Below are positions 12,501 to 27,634 of a stretch of DNA of 64,000 nt, one piece after another. The notes under the pieces are model-generated. The model was not told the origin of the DNA. It did not search any database and saw only the letters and a list, made by a program, of their open reading frames with translations. The first letter of the stretch is position 1; each line of letters opens with the position of its first letter. Where the stretch lies: contig JAPNXP010000014.1 of the NCBI GenBank assembly GCA_028753945.1, positions 682,001 to 746,000 of the forward strand. The letters run 5' to 3'. The stretch comes from Hexactinellida sp. DTS-2022. Lineage: Eukaryota; Porifera; Hexactinellida. A program made the position numbers and the translations under genes.

Positions 12501-13555
12501 TATAACCAAGTCGGATATAACGAAATAACCGCTTATATTGAAATGGATATTTTCCCCCAGAGCACTAAATGAATTAACTATTATCCGCTTATAACGAATA
12601 TCCGGATATAACGAAGATATTTACAGGTCCCAAGCACTTCGTTATAACGAGAGTTCACTGTAATATATGTATATTCCCCAGACGGATAAAGTAATTGATT
12701 TTACTCCGCTTATATCGAAGTAAACAATGGTACGTTATAACGAGAGTTTACTGTATTATACTAAGTAGATTATCATTTTTTTGGGGACGAATTTCTTTTG
12801 GATTAGGCACTGAGTTTTTACAGTTTTAAAATAGACTTTTACAAAGTATAAGCATTGATCTTTTGCTAATAGAAAAATTGAGCTCTATAAAGTTACTGTA
12901 AGTTCATACTATAGTAACAGGATTAGCCACTAACTACTCTCTCTGTTTATAGATCCGCCGCATAAAGCTGTCGGCCCGTCAGTTCACAGAGATCTGCTGG
13001 AGCGTCTCTGCGCAATACAAACGTTCTGTCGCTGAAATAGAATCCAGCGAGGGGTTCCCTCTCCAACAGGGTTCTGCTTGTCAGCGCACTTACACACTAA
13101 CGCCGCTATTTAGCCACTGTAAGGAGAAACGCGGCCTTGCGGTTGACGGACACCTCAGGGAAGAAGATACGCTCCTAGCTAGCTCCACTATTCTACCGCT
13201 TGATACCACCAAGCTAGCTGAGTTTAAAGAGAATCACGGTATCGTGGTAAGGTATATGGTAAAGGTTAGATTGGTAGTGACATTGGGTACCGATGTTAAG
13301 CTTAATCTCCCATTCATATTGACACACCCTAAGCCAATGCCTCCTCCTGAACCGGTTTGTAACACCTCTGAAAACCCGGATTTAACCGCGGAACCTGAAA
13401 AAACCGAAACACTACCACCGTCTTATGAAGCGCTTGAACCGAAACAGAAATTAAATGAACAGAATTTGATTCAATTCGGTGATGGACCTGAAGATGAAGA
13501 TTTAGTTTTTGAAGAATTTATTCGTTTGAGAGTTAGTGGAGATACCGATGCGTGA
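9588..13555 (+). CDS. Beta-arrestin-like protein
   Basis: Arrestins bind activated, phosphorylated GPCRs, uncouple G proteins and link receptors to clathrin. Exons 9588-9873, 10177-10352, 12001-12423 and 12953-13555 join in frame to about 495 residues (human about 418). An extra N-terminus carries a DPKGDK-type repeat, then the arrestin N-domain begins at KVFKKTSPNGRITVYVAQRDF. Finger-loop region AFRYGKEELEVIGI follows. The C-domain has YYHGEEIKVNVSITN and the polar-core region REEDTLLASST (Asp about 367). The C-tail has a clathrin-box-like LIQFGD and an AP2-binding-like FEEFIRLR, so it is beta-arrestin class. Two oddities: the phosphate-sensor Arg (Arg169 of human beta-arrestin 1) aligns with Ser about 232 in KRMVSLTIKKL, and the tail has a PPSY motif typical of alpha-arrestins. 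Confidence 0.93.
9636..9760 (+). repeat. In-frame 18/36-bp repeat in the arrestin N-terminus
   Basis: The hexapeptide (L/T)DPKGDK is repeated about five times and encoded by near-identical units around GACCCCAAGGGAGATAAA. It lies wholly before the conserved arrestin fold, so it extends the N-terminus without touching the core. Confidence 0.85.
10381..10564. mobile_element. MITE, family A-like (TACAGTATAACCTCG ends)
   Basis: Left end TACAGTATAACCTCGTTATA and right end GATGTTATACTGTA with TA borders, in arrestin intron 2. The inside shares TTCAAAGCCTTTTCAATAC with the family A copies at 51433 and 58168. Confidence 0.6.
11611..12000 (+). repeat. About 105-bp minisatellite ending at an exon; each unit carries a 3' splice-site copy
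   Basis: Units begin TAACCCAAAATATTACAAAA at 11611, 11715, 11820 and 11926 (spacings 104, 105, 106). Each contains ACTCCTATTTATAG, and in the last unit that sequence is the acceptor of arrestin exon 3 (12001). A separate copy of the same acceptor-bearing sequence lies at about 10680-10795. Confidence 0.9.
12487..12755. mobile_element. Family C MITE material (GTGAACTCCCG...GAGTTCACTGTA)
   Basis: In arrestin intron 3. GTAGTGAACTCCCGGTATAAC near 12487 pairs with CGTTATAACGAGAGTTCACT ending near 12662, and a second partial copy runs on to GAGAGTTTACTGTA near 12755. The same family is at 17702 and 41894. Confidence 0.6.
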
Positions 13556-13668
13556 TTTGTTGTTATTTACTTTTGTATTTAAAACAAACAATTTGTACAC
13601 AAATAAGTGAATACTTTAGTTGAATTGAATATATATACTTAGCGTACTATTAATTGGCTTTTCTAACC

Positions 13669-13674
13669 AATAAA
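13669..13674 (+). terminator. Candidate poly(A) signal for the arrestin gene
   Basis: AATAAA 114 bp after the arrestin stop; only about 110 bp further on TPI begins, so the two genes are tightly spaced on the same strand. Confidence 0.5.
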
Positions 13675-13786
13675 TTTGTATTTGTAAATAAATACTTTTG
13701 TTGTTTTGTTGTTGTTGTTTACTAATCACAAATAATTATTGGTGTGAATATTTTAAAATTATTTATTTCGGTTTTAAGATTGTAGG

Positions 13787-18996
<5,210 letters not shown>

Positions 18997-19089
18997 CCAG
19001 TCCATAGTGTATTCTAACGTATTGACTCGTTATTGAGTCAGTATGCATATTTATTCACTTCATAGGTTCATTTGATTGTTGTTATTAGA

Positions 19090-19095
19090 AATAAA
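19090..19095 (+). terminator. Candidate poly(A) signal for TPI
   Basis: AATAAA 94 bp after the TPI stop and about 120 bp before the tRNA gene. Confidence 0.5.
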
Positions 19096-19213
19096 TACGA
19101 AAGTACCGAAATTGTTACACGTGTAAATGAATTTGGTATTTTGTACGGTATCACATAATCTAGTCATTGTGACTAGTAACAATACTTTGAAATGAAATCT
19201 TTTATATGCATAT

Positions 19214-19287
19214 GGCGCCGTGGCTTAGTTGGTTAAAGCGCCTGTCTAGTAAACAGGAGATCGAGAGTTCGAATCCCTCCGGTGCCT
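19214..19287 (+). tRNA. tRNA-Thr, anticodon AGU
   Basis: The sequence folds as a 74-nt cloverleaf. The acceptor stem pairs GGCGCCG with CGGTGCC (one G-U pair). The anticodon stem CCTGT/ACAGG holds loop CTAGTAA with anticodon AGT. The T-arm carries GTTCGAATC. There is no intron and no encoded CCA. The A box (TGGCTTAGTTGG) and B box (GTTCGAATC) are present. A run of five T (19287-19291) directly after the gene serves as the Pol III stop. It sits between TPI and the left arm of the large inverted repeat. Confidence 0.95.
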
Positions 19288-19435
19288 TTTTGCTTAGGAA
19301 TCAAACTTCAAATTGTTATAAAATAGACTAACGGCAAAATGTCTCAAATACTTTTTACTTATTTTTTGCAACGCGTTTATAATATTACAAGCTACTCGTC
19401 TTTACAATATATTATTTTTCAAATATATATATATA

Positions 19436-20144
19436 TATGTTGTAGGCGAAATTGAGTACCAGGCGAGATTGAGTCTCAATCTCGCCTGAAACTCATTCTC
19501 GCCTAGTCGAGATTGAGTACCAGGCGAGATTGAGTAATTCTTATATAGAAAATGTTTGAATAAATATTATGGGTTGTTAAAAATTAATTATATCCAGATC
19601 TAATCCCGCTTTTGTTCACTTCCAAATGATAATACTAGATAAACAAGTATGCTGAATACGAATTTGACACTCACAAATTTATATTATGTCTATTTATTGT
19701 TGTTATTTACAATATAGTAAAGACTTACAACTGGAATTTGAAAACGATTGACCCATTTACAAATTTATATTACCTACAAATATTTATTCTTGTTATTGTT
19801 CTTGTTGTTGTTATTGACAATATAGGTAACAAGTTTGTAGAATATTATAATTGAACTAGAGACTAGCTTAAGACGGTTATTTTAAGTAAATTGCATATGC
19901 TAAATACGAATTTAGAATTAACTACAGTAGAGCCTCTGAACAACGGACACCTTGGGACCGGAACCGTTGTCCGTTATTTAAAAGTTGTCCGCTATTTAGA
20001 GGTTGCTTTTCTATTAGACATATGCTAAACAAATAAATCCGTGCCACGAGGGTTGTCCGTTATTTAGAGGTTGTCCGCTATTTGGAGTGTCCGTTATGGG
20101 AGGCTCCACTGTACTTGCAAATAAGGGCTGTTTGTTGTTTAAAG
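19436..20144. repeat. Left arm of a long inverted repeat (foldback-like element)
   Basis: The tip has three or four copies of the motif AGGCGAGATTGAGT in both orientations. The rest of the arm (including TAATCCCGCTTTTGTTCACT and ATAAGGGCTGTTTGTTGTTT) reappears in reverse complement at 23935-24361. A family D MITE at 19923-20113 is present in this arm only. The outer flanks on both sides are ATATAT-rich. Only small ORFs lie between the arms, so if this is one transposon it is non-autonomous. Confidence 0.8.
19923..20113. mobile_element. MITE, family D, inserted in the inverted-repeat arm
   Basis: TACAGTAGAGCCTCTGAACA to AGGCTCCACTGTA. The opposite arm lacks it and reads, in this orientation, GAATTAACTACATATGTACTTGC at the same place. 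Confidence 0.85.
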
Positions 20145-20530
20145 TTGGGGAATTAATTACTAAGAATAAGAGTGAGATTTTAAAATATAACTAAGTAAGC
20201 AAACTAGTATCATATAGTTACGTATATAGATTAATATTGAAGACTTGACAAAATGAATACGAGTCCTTTTGTAAGTTAATTATATTGCGTGGTAAAGTGT
20301 AAATTATACATGATAATGAATTAAGTGGAATAGTTAAGTATTCCTACTCTAAACCACGACAGAATGGACTCTGTGGACGCAATACAATTTGAATAGAAAA
20401 TAATTAAATAGAGCGAACAGAAAAATTGAATTAGGAAATAATGAATAAGGAATTGAGAATAGTGAAAATGAAAGCAAATGAATGACTGTTTTTTGACCAG
20501 AGTAAAGAAAAATAGCTCTACATAGAAAAA

Positions 20531-20998
20531 GGGCTCTGTGTACAAAAAAGGGCTCTGTGTACAAAAAAGGGCTCTGTGTACAAAAAAGGGCTCTGTGTAC
20601 AATAAAGGGCTCTGTGTACAATAAAGGGCTCTGTGTACAACAAAGTACTCCGGGTACAATATTAAAAGCTGGGGCTTAGCTAAAAGGCTCTTTATATAAT
20701 AAAGGGCTCTATGTACAATAAAGGGCTCTGTGTACAAAAATGGCTCTGTGTACAATATAGGGCTCTGTGTACAATATAGGGCTCTGTGTACAATAAAGGG
20801 CTCTGTGTACAATAAAGGGCTCTGTGTACAATATAGGGCTCTATGTACAACAAAGTACTCCAGGTACAATTAAAAACTTGGGGTTAGCTAAAAGGCTCTG
20901 TATATAATAAAGGGCTCTATGTACAATAAAGGGCTCTGTGTACAATACAGGGCTCTATGTACAATAAAGGGCTCTGTGACAATATAGGGCTCTGTGAC
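20531..20998. repeat. 19-bp minisatellite (GGGCTCTGTGTACAATAAA) with higher-order period
   Basis: About 20 units of a 19-bp motif are interrupted twice by a longer block. That block starts with AAAGTACTCC and contains TAGCTAAAAGGCTCT; its copies start near 20642 and 20850, about 208 bp apart. The motif has no stop codon in some frames, which creates long artificial ORFs on the minus strand. Confidence 0.9.
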
Positions 20999-23650
20999 GT
21001 TTATCCGATTATTATCCGATTACTATAATTCTCTTATTCAACTTGCTCTGTAATTTCCTCACTCAAATTCTGTTTGATTCAGATTTCCATTGACTTTACA
21101 TTTTTTTTTTCATTTTCGATTTAATTTCCATTATAATTCGCCTGTTGTCACAGAGCCCATTTTGACTAGGTTTCCTTAGCAAAAGCGAACGAGATTATAG
21201 GCTCGTAATAAATATTTTTCCTAATCTACTCGCGAATTCAAACCATTTCACTCAAGCCACCAGTTTAATCTCCAATACATCTAGTTTTCAATACATTCAC
21301 TACATAAACAGAACATAATTAATCGCGACACATTCTCAAATTAATGTTGAGTTTATTGATAGTTGGTTGTGTTGTTAGTTGGTTTAATTAATAGCTGGTC
21401 TTGCTGTTAAATCAGCTAATCAATATCACTAAGTTGAGAATGTATAGCGAGTAAATGAGTAATTACTAATTACGTTCTAATTATGTAGTAAATGTGTTTA
21501 AAACTTTAAATGTGCATCTATAAATTAACAATTACAAAGGCGTAGGCTCTGGTATAGTTGGTAGGGCCATGGCCATACAAATTTTTGCCAACTGAATCAC
21601 TAATGTGCAATGGCCTCCCAATGTCACCGTAATGGACTAACCTATGGGCCCTACTAATCCCATTCCGAGACTACGTCAAACTCCGTATCTGGGAATTCTC
21701 CGAATCTAAGATGTTGACATTTTTCAGACTACTTTCTCAATATTGGAAAAATAGTGTAAAAATAACAATTGTTATAATATGCAACCAGAGATGGGGCCAA
21801 ATCCCTAGGGAATTAGAGTATTAAAGATTTTAAGATTAATCCCAGTCCATTCAGAAGGGATTGGGAATTAATCAGAAAATCTCAAACTCAAGGTCAGTGT
21901 GTGGGAATTAAGGAACTTCTAAATGATATTATTTCGAAACTGCTCTGAATTGGTGAATGACAAATAGGACATGTTAATCCAAGTTATTTTATTTAATGCT
22001 GCAATCTACACAAATTTGCATGTCTACAGGGTCTGAAAGTAATTTCGTTTCTCGTACCTTCAAACAAACATACAAATGTGTATTGTAATTATATGTAATA
22101 TAAATTATATTATTGATAATAAATAATTATTTAGAAGCTTCATTATACTTTACTTTCACTAAGTAATATAATCTTTGGACAGGTGCGAAGTCAGCCCTAA
22201 CTATAGTGGGTGTCAAGTGCGTAGGAGTAAGTTATAGCCAGCGACCCTAATGGGGGCTCAGCAGAAAACCTCTTACACACTAAGAGGCCTTGTTAAATGT
22301 TAATTCAGGAGCACTTTCTATAAAAAAGGTGCTATGTAACAACTGAAAAAGAAATAGCACAGTAACACATATTGACTGTGAAAGCTAACTAATATGATTA
22401 CATTCTTGAGCTTAGCTGTGGACGCAATTGCAATTGCATCTCTTACGAAAAAGAGCACAACCCTTAGTATATTGATTATCTTTCTTTTGGATACAAACAA
22501 CTTGTGACCTTCAGATGTTCTATATTTTGAACAGCGATTTTATTTATATTGAGTCAAAGTAAAATCCATGTTAATTAAATATCTATTACTAAATAGCATT
22601 AATAATATTTCTAATACGTATTCTATTATTAGCTAATACATCATCATGTTTAAATAAAACACAAGATCTGAAAAGTACATACAGTCAACTCAGCTTAATA
22701 GAGCCACCTCGGGACCAGTTTGTTTTGACCCGATTAACCGGTGGCTCTATTAAGCGGAGTTGACTGTATATCAACAAATATTGTGTTGAGTGAAAACATA
22801 AATATATTACAACTGTTATTGAATACTCACATTAGACACTACGATAATTACTCACATTAGACACTACGATAATTTTTGTGAGTATGTGTCACACATACTC
22901 ACAAAGAACTATTGTGCTTTTAATATAGAGATTATACTACAGTGTAGGACTTAGTATTATAAAGTATTACTCCATAAGTAGTCATTAACTAATACATTTC
23001 GCAATTTGGGCAAGTAGAAACAGTGTAGTTACAGAAAATATATAATGTGATCATTGTGGTGATGAGAAATGGATTTATGATAATCTTTTCCAACAAATTC
23101 AGATATTTTTAATTAGCTTACAGTACTTCCTCGCTAATCCCAACAAGAGGTGTTCCGATTCAAAAAATTCTGTTCCGATTAGTGAATTCGTTCGGATTAG
23201 TGAAGTGTAAATACATTTTCTATTGGCCTCTATAGCATGAGATTCCAATAATTTGGATCAAACTTGTGCAAACCTTTTTAATCCAAACTAAACATGTAGT
23301 ATACTACCTAAATAATTGTCTGAGACTTATTAATTTATAATTCCATTGTAATAATCGTTGGATCTCCTGTTCGGACTAGCGAGGATGTACTGTAAGATAA
23401 TTTCCAAATAATACTGCTGATTATCAACAGACCGGCTAACTGGTTACGAAATCTGGAACAGTTAACTGGATTAGCGGCTGTTAACCGAATCCAGCCTTGA
23501 TTTAATATTTTCTGAAGGACGAAATGTAGGTAAGGAATAAAAACAAGCTGAACCTTACTAATTATGTAGTATAAATAAATGTTCTACTGTATTGATCAGC
23601 ATGGACGGTTAACCGTGGCGAGAAATTGAATCGTAACCTTAGCCCCAGAA
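20999..23650. other. Gene-free interior between the inverted-repeat arms
   Basis: AT-rich, with only short ORFs lacking recognisable domains. It contains a family B MITE at 22680-22768 and CTGTTCCGATT...GATGTACTGTA inverted-repeat text at about 23120-23395. I see no transposase, RNA gene or conserved exon here. Confidence 0.6.
22680..22768. mobile_element. MITE, family B (short form)
   Basis: TACAGTCAACTCAGCTTAAT to TTAAGCGGAGTTGACTGTA with TA borders; 89 bp, so a deleted version of the family. Confidence 0.75.
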
Positions 23651-23744
23651 TTTACCATTGAATAAAATATTGGGAACAACAAGATACTCTCCCCTGACTT
23701 GAGGGTGGGGTCGACACCTCCCTCCTGACGCTATACAGTAAGTG

Positions 23745-23880
23745 CATAGGCGTCGTAAATGCAAAGTCAACCCTTCGGGCAGCCAGGAAATTCCGGGTAA
23801 TGTCCGGGTAAACTCCGGGTATAGTATTAGTGCATAGGGGCAACCCTTCCGGGCCGCCCGGGCGGGTTACGACGCCTATG
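23745..23880. mobile_element. hAT-type MITE (CATAGGCGTCG ends)
   Basis: Starts CATAGGCGTCGTAA and ends TTACGACGCCTATG. Both flanks carry the exact 8-bp duplication AGTAAGTG (23737-23744, 23881-23888). GC-rich inside. Same terminal sequence as the element at 46103. Confidence 0.9.
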
Positions 23881-23934
23881 AGTAAGTGGCTTAGAAATTA
23901 GTATGTATCTCAAATATAAGTGTCACTAAGTGTC

Positions 23935-24361
23935 TCTTTAACAACAAACAGCCCTTATTTGCAAGTACATATGTAGTTAATTCTAAATTCGTATTCAGCA
24001 TATGCAATTACTTAAAATAACCATCTAAAGCTAGTCTCTAGGCCGGTAAATTCTAATATTTTACAAACTTGTTTACCTATATTGTCAATAACAACAATAA
24101 ATAGACATAATATAAATTTGTGAGTGTCAAATTCGTATTCAGCATACTTGTTTACCTAGTATTATCATTTGGAAGTGAACAAATAGCGGGATTAGATCTG
24201 GGTATAATTAATTTTTAACAACCCATAATATTTATTCAAACATTTTCTATATAAGAATTACTCAATCTCGCCTGGTACTCAATCTCGACTAGGCGAGAAT
24301 GAGTTTCAGGCGAGATTGAGACTCAATCTCGCCTGGTACTCAATTTCGCCTGCGACATATA
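23935..24361. repeat. Right arm of the long inverted repeat
   Basis: Reverse complement of the left arm, ending GGTACTCAATTTCGCCTGCG next to ATATAT. It lacks the family D MITE and about 90 bp of internal text found in the left arm. The NHL pseudogene starts about 60 bp further right. Confidence 0.8.
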
Positions 24362-24423
24362 TACTGGATGAATTTAATGTTTATCAATTAATTGATTGAG
24401 GAGTAAATAAACAGAAATAACAT

Positions 24424-25685
24424 TCAAGCAGAATATATTTGGAGACAAAAGTTATTGTTAAAAGACAAACAAATAAGTTTGTTGTTGTTTATTGCAATGC
24501 CAGTAGGGTAGATAAACATTCCAGCTTGGTGTCCTTGTTGTCCTATGGTGTGTAGGAGGTCTCCTTCTGGAGAGAATACTTTGATATCGCCAGTTGAGAA
24601 GTCGCTAATGACAATGTTATTGTGTCCGTCCAAACAGAAGAAGCATGCTCCTTTAACTTGCATTCCTATCGCTCCTCTGGTAACTAGGGAGCGGGACTTC
24701 TCTCCTGAGAGTGTAAACACGTGTATGCAGGGATTGTCGTTATAGCTTAACACAAACATTTCTTTGTTTGAGAATTTAACATCAAAAGGTGTTGTCATAG
24801 TTTGGTGTCGTAGCGAGCCTTGGAAAGCTAGATTTGCAGACAGGATTTGGATTCTGTTGTTGTTTGTATCTGCTACATAGAGGTGTTAATTGGGAGAGAT
24901 GGCGAGTTGTCTCGGATAATTGAACTCTTCATTTCCAGATCCTTGCTTCCCTACTCGCTTTATCATTGTGAGATCTGGAAGCTTGAATAGGAAGATAGCG
25001 TGTTGATCTGAGTCCGTGACATAAATATTATGCAGGTGGATTAATATGCCCCATGGCCTATTCATTTGTTGATGGCTGAATTGGTTTAGAGAGTCTCCTG
25101 TTTGGGAGAATATTTGAATTCGACTATTGCCCCAATCTGCCACATAAATGTGTCCGAATTCAAATTCGATTGAGACACCTCGTGGATTCTTTAACTCTCC
25201 AGGAGCTGATCCTAGTTTCCCAACAACAGCAACAATGGGTAGTTGGAATGCAGCGTAGTCGGGTATTGCTGGCATAGGAGGGATGGGAGGAATCTCGAGT
25301 CGGACAATCTATCCCAGACGGGCGATGTGTCCCTATAGGCCCCATGTGTCACACAGGAACCTCACTTCTTGAGGGGGTGGCGCATTGGCTTGTAGCTCTG
25401 CCCGTTTGGCTTCCAATTCTGCCACCATTCTCTCCTGCATTGAATGGAGCTCATTATGGATCATTAGGCCTTCTAGCATTCGGCGGGACTCGACTAGCTG
25501 CTCCTCCTTCTGTTGGAGAGCCACCTGAGTGTGTCCCATTTGTTCCCGTGTGTCCCTAAGAGGGTTAGGAGATGGACTCTTCTCTGCTCGAGAGAGAGTA
25601 TCAACCTGTCGATCGATTCGTTTATTGCTGTGGCTACGGGGTCGACGAGTGGCACTGCGATTGGCTCAGGAAATTGTGTCGCCAT
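24424..25685 (-). pseudogene. Coiled-coil/NHL-repeat protein gene, broken
   Basis: Related in layout to the NHL genes at 35350 and 46914: N-terminal coiled coil, then a beta-propeller of NHL repeats, without RING or B-box. It starts MATQFPEPIAVPLVDPVATA. NHL units such as GELKNPRGVSIEFEFGHIYV, HIYVADWGNSRIQIFS and PSGDLL-like text (SPEGDLLHTIGQQGHQ) are clear. The frame is broken by one single-base shift near 25555, in-frame TAG codons at 25333-25335 and 25309-25311, and an in-frame TAA at 24886-24888, after which HLYVADTNNNRIQ continues in the same frame. Four lesions with otherwise good repeats point to recent loss of function. No introns. Assembly error could explain one lesion, not all four. 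Confidence 0.88.
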
Positions 25686-26064
25686 TTCAGGTTATTGGAA
25701 TTGTATTTGTATTAGCTTAGTTAGTTTCAGTTCTAAATGAATCCTATTTTATATTTGTAAGACTAGTTTGTGTCGTGTGTCCTCTTCTATGAACTCTGGT
25801 AGTGTGACACAATTTTGGTTGTTGTTTACTCGTGATTTATAGTTCTGTGTACTTATGCCTTACACGATATTATTTGTGAATTTATTGTTGTTTACTCGGG
25901 ATCTTATAGTTCATATAAAGTAATTACACAAGCTTGAACTTTCAATAGACCGATTGGAATTGAAAACTTTACTTAGAGGTTCCCATATACCCTATATAAT
26001 TTATGCCGGTTATAAGAACATTAATGCAGTTCCCGACGATGTTCTTATAACTAGCTTACCGTAT

Positions 26065-26309
26065 TACCGTATTTCCCCGAATAAGCGCCCCGGCGCTTAT
26101 TGTTTTCGTGGGCCAAAATTATCCTGAAATTTTTGTGAAAAATCCAGAATATAATATTTAGGACGGCTCTAATGGTTTCCACCAATAGTCTACCTACCGA
26201 AGTAGCCAAAATCATTGAAATTACGTTACAGTGATCTATTAATGTGTTTAAATTTTATGATACCAATATCATTTTTATTGACCCGGCGCTTATTCGGGGA
26301 AATACGGTA
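26065..26309. mobile_element. MITE, family H (TACCGTATTTCCCCG ends)
   Basis: TACCGTATTTCCCCGAATAA pairs with TTATTCGGGGAAATACGGTA; the second tier GCGCCCCGGCGCTTATT/CCGGCGCTTATT is also inverted. Diverged copies run from about 42098 to 42465, near 33990-34020 and near 63480. Confidence 0.8.
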
Positions 26310-26381
26310 TTTCCATTCCCGAGGGGTACGTTATAACCGAGTTCTACTGTGCTTATAATAACGAAGTTAGACATTCTATGA

Positions 26382-26611
26382 ATGGACAGCTATGCCTGGC
26401 AAGAACACACTAAGGTACGTTCAGGAGCCAGCAGCCCCTGTACAGACCTAGACCTACTACAGGACAAGTATTACAGACAGTTTATTCAGGGAATCGATAG
26501 CGCTAGAAGCGAGTCGCATAGTCCCGATAACTTATCCATGGTTAGTGGAAGTACAGGGGTTTCTTACCCGAAACAACAGACATTGAGAGACTCGGTATTC
26601 AAGCCAATTAG
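26382..26611 (+). CDS. Orphan exon-like open frame, unidentified
   Basis: An ATG directly after an in-frame TGA opens a frame of about 77 codons with balanced, coding-like composition and a Ser-rich product. Visible text includes DKYYRQFIQGIDSARSES and LRDSVFKPIRE. A GTTAGT donor follows at about 26612. I recognise no family and found no continuing exon before the Argonaute gene, so it may be the first exon of a gene extending right, a fragment of a lost gene, or chance. Confidence 0.3.
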
Positions 26612-26984
26612 AGAAGTTAGTTTGTTCTCATTCGTAATTCAATTATACTAAAGCATATATAATATTGATATTAGGCGAACACCACTGTAGTTTACTTATA
26701 CTATATCGGCCACACCTTTTCAATATATAATTTTGACTTCTGACATAATTGTCAATCAAGTAATTATCCAGGAGCGCGAGACGCTCCTTTTGGAGTATGA
26801 TTTTAGGGGAAAAATTAATTAGGAGCGCGAAAATTGGAATCTTCTCCTATTCCAGTGTTTCTCAAACTTTTTTAGTACAGAGCCCCCTGTCAACAATTTA
26901 CCCTCGATACCGCCCCCCCCCCCCCCCCTTCCACAAAATCTCAATATTACATTTTGTATTTGTTTAACAAATCCGTATTTGATT

Positions 26985-27115
26985 TAATCCAAAATTGCAG
27001 CTGTGCCGACAGTATTTTCCTTGGAGGCACTATCAATTACCCAACCAGTAGCCACCAAAAGATAGGCCAACAAAGGGAAATACGTCGGCACAGGCTGCAA
27101 TTTTGGATTTTTTTA
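26985..27115. mobile_element. Inverted-repeat element (AATTGCAGCTGTGCCGAC)
   Basis: ATCCAAAATTGCAGCTGTGC pairs with CAGGCTGCAATTTTGGAT, with GGAGGCACTATCAATTA inside. Copies at about 49690-49855 and 61103-61234 share AGCTGTGCCGAC and TTTGGAGGCACTAT. Confidence 0.7.
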
Positions 27116-27455
27116 TATGGCCTCATCACAATTCTCTAAAATTACAATTTATTTCAATTTAATAATTTGACATTACTTGTGGATAAATTACAAAACCATG
27201 CATTGTTTTAGAACTAATTCATAATTCAAGTTAGTTTGTAATTCGCTTTGGTCACAATAGAGGGAATCTAAGCCGTTTAAATTTGCCCAATTGCTCGTTA
27301 TCTGCTGTCAAGTGTAGGCATACCGTGTATATATTTTATATATATTTTGCATACCGTTATTACCGTATATATATTTTGAACTCCAATGTAAAGTGTGTGG
27401 TGTTGTTAACACCAAGACGCTACATCTCTCCCACTGCAAGAGCAAGAAATATATA

Positions 27456-27461
27456 TTTATT
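27456..27461 (-). terminator. Candidate poly(A) signal for the Argonaute gene
   Basis: TTTATT on the plus strand (AATAAA on the coding strand), 174 bp after the Argonaute stop. Confidence 0.4.
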
Positions 27462-27634
27462 AGCATATCCTTCAAAAGGTACCAAGCAGACAAACATTAC
27501 AAGCACCTAAGGAACTGCACTAATTCTGAACTATATGCTACTGCCAATCTCTATCAAATAATGTAAGACACAACACAGAACAAGCAAACTAATTAACGCA
27601 ACGCAGTATAATACGAGCTGAGGTAGGAAGAGGG

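Noticed and set aside
20321-20869. 182-residue minus-strand ORF rich in repeated LYTEPFIVHRAL text
   Set aside because: It is the 19-bp minisatellite read in a stop-free frame; the protein changes phase with each unit and has no flanking conserved sequence.
24424-25685. Stop-codon reassignment as explanation for in-frame TAG/TAA in the NHL frame
   Set aside because: Other genes here end normally with TAA (TPI, NOB1), TAG (35350 NHL) and TGA (arrestin, rotatin), and this frame also has a frameshift.
26862-26940. Another CAGTG-ended hAT MITE beside a long C run
   Set aside because: Only a left end (CAGTGTTTCTCAAAC) is visible; no matching right end or duplication was found.
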